A DNA stretch of 64,000 bases, taken from Candidatus Zhuqueibacterota bacterium. Lineage in GTDB: Bacteria > Zhuqueibacterota > Zhuqueibacteria > Thermofontimicrobiales > Thiofontviventaceae. Positions 47,053-55,239 of this stretch are shown one piece after another. Numbering within the stretch: position 1 is the first letter of the stretch; each line of letters begins with the position of its first letter. The position numbers were made by a program, and so were the translations under genes. Where the stretch lies: contig JAFGDW010000160.1 of assembly GCA_016931935.1 (NCBI GenBank), forward strand, positions 1-64,000. The letters run 5' to 3'. Under the pieces are notes generated by a model, which saw nothing but the letters and a program-made list of their open reading frames with translations, did no database searches and was not told the origin of the DNA.

Positions 47053-48585
47053 TTAATTCAGGTTGGGGGATATTGAAACTTTGGCATTAAGCCAGTAGCC
47101 TTTTCCGCGACCTTGTACCTGGGGAATTAGATCGGTTGCTTCGATTTTGTCCAGCTTGCGTCTGATTGAATAGATCCATGATCGGATATCGTCGCTTTGA
47201 AAATTGGGGAAGCGTTGTTTAATTTTGTTTAAAAATATGTCCCATTCAGGCTGCTGAATTTCGTTGTTTTGAAGCGATGATGACAAGCAGTTTGTTTGGT
47301 CAGGAAATTCAAGTTCATTGTTCATGCCCAATGATACATTTTTAACGCTTTTATAAGCCATGTACAACAATGCCATTTTTTCCTTCCAATCCATAAGTAA
47401 GGCGGGCAATCGTTGCTGATTATTAAATATATCAATTTCAATGCTGCCAGCATCCAGGAATGATTTCAGGAATAATTGTTCCGCTGATGTTGAACCAATG
47501 GTATCACCCGGTGATGTATGGTAAATATGAATATGATAGCGAGACGCGTTTTCATGTTCATAAGTTGGGGGTTCTTTTTCGAGCAAAGTTTGTGAAAGAT
47601 AGTCCTGATAAAGTTTGCTACGGAATGTGCAGTGACCATTGCTTTCACAAATAGGACCCGCACCGGTAATGGAAAATGTATCATAAGGCAGAAAGTTGAT
47701 ACGTTCACCATGAAGCATTCTTAAGATAATCTTCTTCAATTCAGGCTGATCTTTCAACTCGGCAGCTAGTGTATCGATATTGGTACTGTTCTGATAGAGC
47801 TTGTAAATTGAATATTCGACATCTTGGTCTGTTAATTGTTTTTGTGTTTGCATGCCTGCATCGTACAAAATTGAACACAACTGTTGTAATAATTGGGGAT
47901 GGCCGCTTGTTTTAAAATAAATCAATTCCAAAATCCCGGTATCGGCGAAGGGCGTTAAATGGTGCATAATAGCTTGTGCTTGCGCAAAAGTAAAATTTGT
48001 TAATTGCAGCTTTTGGGCAATATTAAAAGGAGATGTTGGACCAAGTGTAAGTTCCACAAGATTGGCAGAACAAGCGACGATCACGCTAAATTTATTTAGC
48101 ACGGGTTCCATCAGTCGTTCATTAAAAATATTTCGCCAAATAGTGAGAAATGACTGTGCCAAAGGTGCATGTTCTATTTCGTCTATAAAGAAAATCAATT
48201 TGGAAGGAAGATCAGCCGCTAACGTTTTCAGGTAGTTAACAAAATCAATTTCAGGGCCAAAGTGAGTCGAAGTAATTGTATCGCTATCGATTTTGATCCC
48301 GGTAAGTAGATCGCGAAGCTTGTTGTTGACCAGACTAAAGAACTTAACAGGATCATCGGGCATATTACTCATATAAAGATAAATGTTTGGGATATCCCCC
48401 AATTCCATATGTAATTGTTGGATAAAAGTCGTTTTCCCAATTTGACGTGGGCCAAGAATTGCCCAGTAATCGCCACGAAAAATACCGGTTATTACCTCAT
48501 CAAGCTGTTCGCGCCGTTTAACCAAAACAGATGAATTAATAACAGGATTTAATGGCCCGAGAAATTTATATGGATTTTCGGGCAT
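47053..48585 (-). CDS. P-loop ATPase with C-terminal OmpR/PhoB-like winged helix
   Basis: 510 aa. An N-terminal AAA/STAND-type ATPase (about 20-330) has Walker A GPRQIGKTT at 45-53, Walker B KLIFFIDEIEHA with Asp135-Glu136, and a sensor-like IVACSANLVEL. A middle region (about 330-430) of unknown fold follows. The last ~65 residues resemble a trans_reg_C winged helix: IRSWIYSIRRKLDKIE, then LIPQVQGRGKGYWLNA, the recognition-helix and beta-hairpin pattern of OmpR/PhoB. It may therefore be an ATP-controlled DNA-binding regulator. ATG at 48585 is chosen for AGGAG 10 bases upstream; it overlaps the previous gene by 20 bases. No receiver domain is present. Confidence 0.8.
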   Translation of the reverse strand: MPENPYKFLGPLNPVINSSVLVKRREQLDEVITGIFRGDYWAILGPRQIGKTTFIQQLHMELGDIPNIYLYMSNMPDDPVKFFSLVNNKLRDLLTGIKIDSDTITSTHFGPEIDFVNYLKTLAADLPSKLIFFIDEIEHAPLAQSFLTIWRNIFNERLMEPVLNKFSVIVACSANLVELTLGPTSPFNIAQKLQLTNFTFAQAQAIMHHLTPFADTGILELIYFKTSGHPQLLQQLCSILYDAGMQTQKQLTDQDVEYSIYKLYQNSTNIDTLAAELKDQPELKKIILRMLHGERINFLPYDTFSITGAGPICESNGHCTFRSKLYQDYLSQTLLEKEPPTYEHENASRYHIHIYHTSPGDTIGSTSAEQLFLKSFLDAGSIEIDIFNNQQRLPALLMDWKEKMALLYMAYKSVKNVSLGMNNELEFPDQTNCLSSSLQNNEIQQPEWDIFLNKIKQRFPNFQSDDIRSWIYSIRRKLDKIEATDLIPQVQGRGKGYWLNAKVSISPNLN

Positions 48586-51370
48586 CTTCAATAGTCTCCT
48601 CGACAAAGTTTTCGATATTATTCCGACGTTTTAAGATTTCCGGAAATACCGGAAGTGCGAATTGATATTTCCCACCTTGTTGTGGTATGAAAATATATCG
48701 TAGCATTAGATTACTTAAATGGGTGTTAAGCATAACGCTTGAAAGTTTAACATTGTGATTGGATAGCGTTGTTTTGAGATGATTTAAAGTAAATGTGCCG
48801 CCTTCTAAATGATGCTGGAGTGCAAAAACAACGATCAGGCGTTCAATTGGATGAATGTCATTAGTGAAGAACAGGTAAAAGTCATTAACCACATAATTTT
48901 CGTACTTAAAGGATTCAAAAAAATCATCAATATCTGTCTGGGCAATTATTCGCTTGGTTCCGTTTAATCGATTATTTTCAATTCTCTCAATTAAATTTTT
49001 ACTAACATACTGAAGCAAATTGGGGTGGCAGGATGTTTTTTCCAAAATAGTGGCATGGCACAGGGGACTTTCATAATGGATGCCCAGGTTTTCCATCGGC
49101 TGAGTAATTAGCGAAAGCGCATCTTCCTCCTTCAGTTTTTCAAGTTCTATTACTTCACAAAAATTATATAAGGGCGAACGAATACTCCTACTGCTCTTAA
49201 ATAACTCCTCAAAGCCGGAGAAGATTACCTGACACAACTCTTCCTGATACATTGATCGAAATGTTTCAATTAAATTGTAATTATTCGCACTATCGTACAT
49301 CAATAATTTATCGATTTCATCAATTAGCAAAACCGGTATTTTTTGTACACGCTTACGTAGCTCAACAATTATTGAGCGAAGGTCATTATCTTCATCCGTA
49401 CCATCCATACACCAAAAGTGGTATTGTTTTAACTTACTCAACAGTGTATGAATAAAGGTATCATAATTCTGCTCGGCGGGCGATTCGATATCCAAATAAA
49501 TTGGCAGCGAATTTGATGGCATATTATCTTTGATCTTCAACAGCAGCGATGTTTTGCCAAGCTTACGTGCGCCGACAATTGCAAAATTGCGGGACTTCGA
49601 CCGCAATATCCTGCCAATTTCATCCTGACGGCCATAGAAAGTTGCTTTTACTGGTCCGTCTGTTTTATACGGTGAAATGATAGACGGTTTTACCTGTTTA
49701 AGTAATATTTCCTGTTTAAAGTACTGGATCGGTCGGGAAGAAACCGCAATGTTTTTAATATCGTTTTCTTCCAGCAGCACAATGCCTAGATACTTTTTAT
49801 CGACAAGCCGGGAAATCTGGGATGACTTCCGCAAGCAGATCATCATTGATGGATTTGCCGGCTTGTCTTGTTTGAGAATCGCATCCTGAAAATAGTTGAT
49901 ATCAAGTTCGGATATATCCATCCTTTTAGGAACAAATAACAGCACATTTTCCAAGCCATCAAGATCAAGGCTGCCCATATTTATCGTATAATAACTTTTT
50001 TTATCATCAGGTTCGTTTGTGATGATAAAATCGAGAATGTTACAAACAATTTTGACCAGACAATCGAGATCGTCCTGGTCAATCACTCCGTTATGCAATT
50101 TTTCCTGAAGTCCGCTCCAGCATTGTGCCAGACGTATAATTTGCTTAATATTATCAATTGGCCGGGGAATGACATTCCAGGGAATGATGTTGAGGATATT
50201 TTCTATTTGATGAAGCGGAACAGAGAAAGCAATCTTATCAAGATTTTCAGCGACAGTGCGTAACAGAGACCGACTGGCGGTGACCCACATTCCATATAAT
50301 GGCACCTTGAACGGATTGCGTAGGAATAGCCTGTGATCGATTTTGTTGATATACCCATTTTCATATAATTGGACAAAAATCGAATTTAATTCTTCATCTG
50401 TAAATATTGCGTCAAGCAGCTTATGACCATTAAAAATATAATAATTTCCGAATTTTTGAGTTATCGCTTTATCCGATAGCGCGACGGCAACTATCCGGCT
50501 GCGATAATCAAGCCGTTGCCAGAAATGAAGAAAATCATCGCGTTTTCCTCTGATTAAATTATTCGCAACATGGAAAACATCTTCAGTATGACATTCAACT
50601 CGATTCACTCGCGAAAGATAATGACTAATCGATTCAATCAGCAACTGCTGACAATATAGATTGCCGCCAGTTATTTTGAAAATTTCCTGCTGCGCGGTCG
50701 CATCGCATTCAATACAATGTTTTTCAAGCTCACGTTGCATGCTTTCAAACGATGGTGTTTCCAAAAACATATTTAAATCAATTCGAGATGCCGAATTAAC
50801 AAGTTCACTCATAACTGATTTATTCATCATCATGTACACATTTTGGTTTCCAGCCAGAATTAAGCGAAACTTATCTTGTTTCGTTAATAGGTAGTGAAAA
50901 AACTGAAAAATATGTTCGAGTGTTTCGTTATCAATTACATCATGCAGGAAGTGGATTTCATCATACATAAGCAGTAAAATTACATTTTCATCAGTTTTTT
51001 CTGCTATATCGTCCATAAAAAGTGTGAGTTCATCTTCTGCAATACTTAATCGCAGTGACAAATCCGATGTAAGCAAATTAATTCCCGAATTGAGCAGTGC
51101 CGTTCGGAGAGCCCGATATGTATTAAGGAAAAAAGCACCAGGTTCGATTTCCCTGGTATCGATATAAGCCGAGATGTAGTTTGGTCCGGGAATATCATGG
51201 TCATCTATAATTCGTGTAAGCGTACTTGTTTTGCCGGCGCCCATTACGCCTTGAATAATAATGAGTTTTGTGATTGGCGCTACTTCGAACTCATGTTTTA
51301 TTTTTTCAACAATTTCCTGGGAATAAATGTAATCGCGATTCGAATGTATGGACGACGAAGGTAACGTCAT
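48566..51370 (-). CDS. Large protein with two P-loop ATPase domains (STAND-like)
   Basis: 934 aa from ATG 51370, chosen for GAGGAG 6 bases upstream; ATG 51427 (19 residues longer, AAGG at 8 bases) is an alternative. The first ATPase (about 10-280) has Walker A GVMGAGKTS at 41-49 and Walker B ILLLMYDEIHFL with Asp137-Glu138. The middle (about 285-570) is helical, with a possible nuclease- or sensor-like beta segment that I cannot name. The second ATPase (about 575-830) opens FYGRQDEIGRIL, then Walker A GARKLGKTS at 600-608 and Walker B VLLIDEIDKLL with Asp684-Glu685. The C-terminal ~100 residues resemble a winged helix (TFTLNHLKTTLSNHNVK). Two active-looking P-loops suggest a signal-processing switch. 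Stop overlaps the next ATPase gene. Confidence 0.82.
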   Translation of the reverse strand: MTLPSSSIHSNRDYIYSQEIVEKIKHEFEVAPITKLIIIQGVMGAGKTSTLTRIIDDHDIPGPNYISAYIDTREIEPGAFFLNTYRALRTALLNSGINLLTSDLSLRLSIAEDELTLFMDDIAEKTDENVILLLMYDEIHFLHDVIDNETLEHIFQFFHYLLTKQDKFRLILAGNQNVYMMMNKSVMSELVNSASRIDLNMFLETPSFESMQRELEKHCIECDATAQQEIFKITGGNLYCQQLLIESISHYLSRVNRVECHTEDVFHVANNLIRGKRDDFLHFWQRLDYRSRIVAVALSDKAITQKFGNYYIFNGHKLLDAIFTDEELNSIFVQLYENGYINKIDHRLFLRNPFKVPLYGMWVTASRSLLRTVAENLDKIAFSVPLHQIENILNIIPWNVIPRPIDNIKQIIRLAQCWSGLQEKLHNGVIDQDDLDCLVKIVCNILDFIITNEPDDKKSYYTINMGSLDLDGLENVLLFVPKRMDISELDINYFQDAILKQDKPANPSMMICLRKSSQISRLVDKKYLGIVLLEENDIKNIAVSSRPIQYFKQEILLKQVKPSIISPYKTDGPVKATFYGRQDEIGRILRSKSRNFAIVGARKLGKTSLLLKIKDNMPSNSLPIYLDIESPAEQNYDTFIHTLLSKLKQYHFWCMDGTDEDNDLRSIIVELRKRVQKIPVLLIDEIDKLLMYDSANNYNLIETFRSMYQEELCQVIFSGFEELFKSSRSIRSPLYNFCEVIELEKLKEEDALSLITQPMENLGIHYESPLCHATILEKTSCHPNLLQYVSKNLIERIENNRLNGTKRIIAQTDIDDFFESFKYENYVVNDFYLFFTNDIHPIERLIVVFALQHHLEGGTFTLNHLKTTLSNHNVKLSSVMLNTHLSNLMLRYIFIPQQGGKYQFALPVFPEILKRRNNIENFVEETIEDARKSI

Positions 51371-51459
51371 GGTTTGCTCCTCTTCAAGAAATGAAGATGA
51401 ATTTGGTGTTAAATTACCATAATTCATATGCTCTATACCTTGTCTTAAAATCGATAAAA

Positions 51460-52374
51460 TTACTGCAGCTGCAGCCCAAAGGATTTTGGAACTTGTTTGA
51501 ACCCAGTTACAGATGATTGGTTTGATTGAAAATACCGCTTGAGTGAAATTCTTTTTTCCTCCGTGATGCACTCAAACGAAGTCTCTGTTTTGTTATTGGC
51601 ATAACAATACAGATCATATAAAATCGATCGGTAGGTTTTTCGGGTAAGTGCATAAATACTGGGCGCGGTGAGATAGTAAGGTTGTGTTTTATTATCACAG
51701 ATGAGCGGGGGAAGTGCACCAAGTCCCGAAGTATGATTTGAAGAAATAAAAAAATCGGCAGTTGCGATAGGCACGCCATAATAAAATTCAATAAGCTCCG
51801 ATATAGATGGATGATGTCCCTTAAGATGATAAAAATTTGCAATTCGTGATATCAGATGTTCCCACGAAGAATCTATTCCAAATAATAGTGTATGTTTTAC
51901 GTGATGGCGGGTCGATGACTCTATATTATATATGAGATTTTTCAAATTGTCTTCGTGTAACCTGGACAAGCTGTCGATATTGCCATAAAATAGGACGCGC
52001 ACCTCGTAAGCTTCTAAAAATCTTAGCCATAATGGTGAACTGAGAAGTAATTCCAGGCCGCGTTGCAATACCTGCTTTCGATATTGTTCGTCTCGTTTCA
52101 GGATTTTGGAGCTAATAAGGGGGACAAGGCAGGTATGCAGATTGTGATTAAATAATATATGAAGGTTAAAACGAAGTAGTGTGGATATTATTTGGACAAG
52201 TCGGTTGTAATAACCAATGGATTTCAGGTTAAGATCAGACATTGCCAAAGCCAGACGACGGGTTCCGTTTGGGACAAATACGCCAATTTGGGGAAGCAAG
52301 GCCGAAGGAACATAGTGAAGTAAATCCTGTGTCGATAATGTCTGAAATTGATGACTGGTTAAAATTTTGGCCAT
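51460..52374 (-). CDS. Rv3378c-like (tuberculosinol synthase family) cis-prenyltransferase-fold protein
   Basis: 304 aa. I recognise the pattern of Mycobacterium tuberculosis Rv3378c, the enzyme that converts tuberculosinyl diphosphate to tuberculosinol or tuberculosinyl-adenosine. Shared landmarks: IGVFVPNGTRR (Rv3378c has SVFPFDGTRR), EVRVLFYGN at 124-132, ELIEFYYG at 193-200, a KTQPYYLTAPS loop at 229-239 and RSILYDLY at 249-256. The fold is that of undecaprenyl diphosphate synthase. The residue matching the catalytic Asp34 of Rv3378c is Asn36 here, so activity may differ. Starts at ATG 52374 (GTG one codon earlier is possible). First gene of an operon with the two ATPase genes. No terpene cyclase is in the window. 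Confidence 0.75.
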   Translation of the reverse strand: MAKILTSHQFQTLSTQDLLHYVPSALLPQIGVFVPNGTRRLALAMSDLNLKSIGYYNRLVQIISTLLRFNLHILFNHNLHTCLVPLISSKILKRDEQYRKQVLQRGLELLLSSPLWLRFLEAYEVRVLFYGNIDSLSRLHEDNLKNLIYNIESSTRHHVKHTLLFGIDSSWEHLISRIANFYHLKGHHPSISELIEFYYGVPIATADFFISSNHTSGLGALPPLICDNKTQPYYLTAPSIYALTRKTYRSILYDLYCYANNKTETSFECITEEKRISLKRYFQSNQSSVTGFKQVPKSFGLQLQ

Positions 52375-52430
52375 CACATACCGAATTTAAAAGGTTAGTA
52401 TTTTAAATTTCGTTATATTTCAATATATGT

Positions 52431-52481
52431 AATATAATTTATAAAGGTAAAAAAGCAAGTTTAAAAACGGTTTTTAACGGT
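52431..52481 (-). promoter_or_regulatory. Promoter with ACCGTT-N4-ACCGTT direct repeat (site 2)
   Basis: Read on the minus strand: ACCGTT-AAAA-ACCGTT (52481-52466), 7 bases, TTGCTT (-35-like, 52458-52453), 16 bases, TATATT (-10-like, 52436-52431). The leader to the Rv3378c-like ATG is about 50 bases. Half-sites, 4-base AT spacer and 7-base distance to TTGC match the site at 46792-46843. This points to one activator for both units, perhaps the OmpR/PhoB-like winged-helix ATPase of this operon (inference). Confidence 0.68.
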
Positions 52482-52555
52482 AAAATTTAAAAATTTATAG
52501 CATGGCCGGAAATATGACAATTGTGAAAATATTCTTTTAAGGGTCGAGAAAAAAC

Positions 52556-52584
52556 TTGACTTTTTTGTTTAATTCCGTTAAATT
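52556..52584 (+). promoter_or_regulatory. Putative sigma-70-type promoter of accBC
   Basis: TTGACT (52556-52561), 17 bases, TAAATT (52579-52584), 74 bases before the accB ATG. The -35 is close to consensus and the -10 moderate. It drives rightward, divergent from the Rv3378c-like operon. Confidence 0.5.
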
Positions 52585-52658
52585 GGTAAACTCTATTCAA
52601 AGCGACGCGTAGTGTGAAGGGATGGAGGAAAAATTAGAAGAAATCTGTGGAGCTGATT

Positions 52659-53138
52659 ATGAATCCTAAAGAAATTCAGAAACTTATCGAACTGGTTGAA
52701 AAAAGCAGCGTAAATGAATTGGAAGTGAATCGTTGGGGCAGAAAGGTCATTATTCGGAAACAATCCGGTAATCATGCAATGGTATCAATCCCTAATGAAC
52801 AAGTATTTTACGCTTCCAATCCTGCTGCTCCGGTTCAACCTGCCGCTGCACCAGCGCCGCAACCTGCCGCACCTGCCCCAACACCTGCAAAAGATTATTT
52901 AGTTGAAGTTCGCTCACCAATGGTCGGCACGCTTTATCGTGCTCCGGCGCCCGACGCTGCTCCATATGTTAAAGAAGGTGATAAAGTGAACAAAGGCCAG
53001 GTGCTCTGCATTATCGAAGCGATGAAACTCATGAATGAAATTGAAGCTGAATTTCCATTTAAAATTGTGGAAATTTTAGTAGAAAATGGTCAACCGGTTG
53101 AATACGATCAGCCACTTTTCAAAGTTGAAAAAGCCTAG
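52659..53138 (+). CDS. accB: Acetyl-CoA carboxylase biotin carboxyl carrier protein
   Basis: 159 aa. The N-terminal helix [20 protein letters not shown] is typical of AccB, followed by an Ala/Pro-rich linker (about 52-78) and the biotinyl domain (about 80-159) with EAMKLMNEI, biotinyl Lys123. It carries CO2 as carboxybiotin between biotin carboxylase and the carboxyltransferase for malonyl-CoA synthesis. ATG at 52659 is set by GGAG 7 bases upstream; an in-frame GTG four codons earlier is unlikely. Next gene is accC; no carboxyltransferase genes (accA/accD) are in the window. Confidence 0.93.
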   Translation: MNPKEIQKLIELVEKSSVNELEVNRWGRKVIIRKQSGNHAMVSIPNEQVFYASNPAAPVQPAAAPAPQPAAPAPTPAKDYLVEVRSPMVGTLYRAPAPDAAPYVKEGDKVNKGQVLCIIEAMKLMNEIEAEFPFKIVEILVENGQPVEYDQPLFKVEKA

Positions 53139-53245
53139 CAGATCAATTTTCTCAGAATCTGATTATTGCAGTTGTGCCATTGTAATCATGAATGTTGAAT
53201 CGATTGCTACTGATGTCCCGATAATTGAAAATAAAGGAAGCAAAT

Positions 53246-54592
53246 TTGTTCAAGAAAATATTAATTGCAAACCGCGGAGAGATTGCGCTGCGTATTATTC
53301 GCGCATGTAAAGAACTTGGCATTTCAACTGTTTCGGTCTATTCAAAAGCAGATGAAGATTCACTGCACGTTCGGTTTGCAGATGAGGTCGTATGTATCGG
53401 TCCCGGCCCCAGCCGTGAAAGTTATTTGAATATTCCTCGAATTATAAGCGCGGCCGAAATTACAAACGCTGAGGCAATTCATCCCGGCTATGGTTTTCTT
53501 GCGGAAAATGCCGAATTTGCAGAAATGTGTGAAGCCTCTGGCATTCGGTTTATCGGGCCATCTGCTGACATGATTTCGAACATGGGCGATAAAGCATTTG
53601 CCAAAGAAAAAATGCAGCAGGCCGGTGTGCCAACAATCCCTGGAAGTCGGGGAATTCTCAAGGGAGTGGAAAATGCCAAAAAAGTCGCTGAAGAAATTGG
53701 TTATCCAGTCATCCTGAAAGCAACCGCTGGCGGCGGTGGACGTGGTATGCGCATAGTTCGCGCTCCGGAAGAACTCGAAAAAGCCTATGCTACTGCCAGT
53801 GGGGAAGCAGCCGCTGGTTTCAATAATCCTGATTTGTACCTGGAAAAGTATTTCGAACAACCACGCCACATTGAAATTCAGATCATGGGCGATTCCAAAG
53901 GCAATGTAATTGCACTTGGCGAACGTGAATGTTCCATTCAACGTAAACATCAGAAATTGATTGAAGAATCACCCTCACCGGCTGTTTCGCAAGAACTGCG
54001 TGAACGATTTATTGAAGCAGCGGTAAAAGGTGCCAAGCTGGTGAACTATCAAAGTGCAGGCACGATTGAATTTTTGCTGGATGGTGAAAAATTCTATTTT
54101 ATGGAAATGAATACCCGGATTCAGGTAGAACATCCGGTAACCGAATATGTGATTGGTGTGGATTTATTGAAGGAACAAATTCGTATCGCTGCCGGACATG
54201 AAATTTCGTGCTCGAGTGCATATAAAATTCGCGGTCACTCAATCGAGTGTCGAATAAACGCTGAAGATCCGGACAATGGATTTCGACCAAGTCCGGGCCG
54301 GATTACTAATTTCCATGTACCTGGCGGACCGGGAGTACGCGTGGACACGCATGTCTATGACCAATATAATATCCCGTCATTCTACGATTCGTTAATTGCT
54401 AAATTAATTACTCACGGCAACACTCGTGATGAAGCTATTCGCCGTATGATTCGCAGTCTGGAAGAATTTGTCATTGAGGGGATAAAAACCACGATTCCGT
54501 TTCAATTAAAAGTATTGAATGATCCGGATTTTCAGTCAGGCAACTTCAATACAAAATACCTCGAACACTTTTTAGCAAAAAATAATTCGTAA
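53246..54592 (+). CDS. accC: Biotin carboxylase
   Basis: 448 aa, matching the usual ~450. It charges biotin on AccB with bicarbonate using ATP. Landmarks: [18 protein letters not shown] at the N-terminus, the ATP-grasp glycine loop [32 protein letters not shown] and [17 protein letters not shown] at 53246 is chosen because AAAGGAAG is 5 bases upstream and the product begins like other AccC proteins; a TTG seven codons earlier is in frame. It lies 107 bases after accB, probably the same transcript. Confidence 0.94.
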   Translation: MFKKILIANRGEIALRIIRACKELGISTVSVYSKADEDSLHVRFADEVVCIGPGPSRESYLNIPRIISAAEITNAEAIHPGYGFLAENAEFAEMCEASGIRFIGPSADMISNMGDKAFAKEKMQQAGVPTIPGSRGILKGVENAKKVAEEIGYPVILKATAGGGGRGMRIVRAPEELEKAYATASGEAAAGFNNPDLYLEKYFEQPRHIEIQIMGDSKGNVIALGERECSIQRKHQKLIEESPSPAVSQELRERFIEAAVKGAKLVNYQSAGTIEFLLDGEKFYFMEMNTRIQVEHPVTEYVIGVDLLKEQIRIAAGHEISCSSAYKIRGHSIECRINAEDPDNGFRPSPGRITNFHVPGGPGVRVDTHVYDQYNIPSFYDSLIAKLITHGNTRDEAIRRMIRSLEEFVIEGIKTTIPFQLKVLNDPDFQSGNFNTKYLEHFLAKNNS

Positions 54593-54596
54593 CGAC

Positions 54597-54625
54597 GTGA
54601 GACGTCAAACGTGAAACGTGAGACG
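54597..54625. repeat. Heptanucleotide repeat (GTGAGAC type)
   Basis: Four successive 7-base units, GTGAGAC-GTCAAAC-GTGAAAC-GTGAGAC, start 4 bases after the accC stop. Single related heptamers occur at the window start (27-68) and in the hairpin at 46995-47046. It looks like a short, decaying tandem repeat that is scattered through this genome near gene ends. Confidence 0.6.
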
Positions 54626-54849
54626 AAGAAGAAAGACACAAAATATTCTAATACATTTTTATTGTCTAATGGCTGCATAGTATCATTAATATATCTAAAT
54701 TAATGATTACTGACCATGCTTCAACCACAATAACAGTTCAAAATTGATCAGTAAGCAAACGAATGTATCGATGTAATATATAATATTTAATCGTTAATAA
54801 ATTGTTGTTTAGGTGAAAAACAGATCATCATTTTAGAAGGAGAGCTAAT

Positions 54850-55227
54850 ATGAACGTAAGAAAAGATCTTTTATACACCGAAGAACATGAATGGGTAGCT
54901 GTTGAAAATGGTATTGCTACAGTGGGAATCACCGATTATGCCCAGGGTGAGCTTGGTGACATCGTCTTCATCGAACTCCCTGACGTTGATGATGAAACAA
55001 CACAGATGGATCCATTTGGGACCATTGAAGCTGTGAAAGCCGTTTCTGATCTATTCGCACCGCTTTCCGGTAAAATTGTTGAAGTTAATTTACGACTGGC
55101 AGATACTCCTGAGCTAATCAATCAAAATCCCTACGGCGAAGGGTGGATGGTAAAAATTAAATTATCCGATATATCAGAACTCGATTCATTGCTCTCGCCT
55201 GAAGAATATACTGACAAAATCAGTTAA
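54850..55227 (+). CDS. gcvH: Glycine cleavage system H protein
   Basis: 125 aa. Lipoyl-domain protein that shuttles the aminomethyl group between P and T proteins. YTEEHEWVAVENG and GDIVFIELPDVDD are family hallmarks. Lipoyl attachment Lys63 lies in IEAVKAVSDLFAP, and NPYGEGWMVKIKL follows. GAAGGAG precedes ATG. gcvPA follows after 12 bases. No gcvT is in the window, and no glycine riboswitch was recognised in the 224 bases upstream. Confidence 0.96.
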   Translation: MNVRKDLLYTEEHEWVAVENGIATVGITDYAQGELGDIVFIELPDVDDETTQMDPFGTIEAVKAVSDLFAPLSGKIVEVNLRLADTPELINQNPYGEGWMVKIKLSDISELDSLLSPEEYTDKIS

Positions 55228-55239
55228 TCAGGAGGGTGT

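Noticed and set aside
53360-53950. 196-aa open frame on the minus strand
   Set aside because: Lies wholly antisense to accC, whose protein motifs are unambiguous; it has no recognisable domain.
54626-54849. Glycine riboswitch upstream of gcvH
   Set aside because: The region is AT-rich and lacks the paired GGA-containing aptamer pattern.
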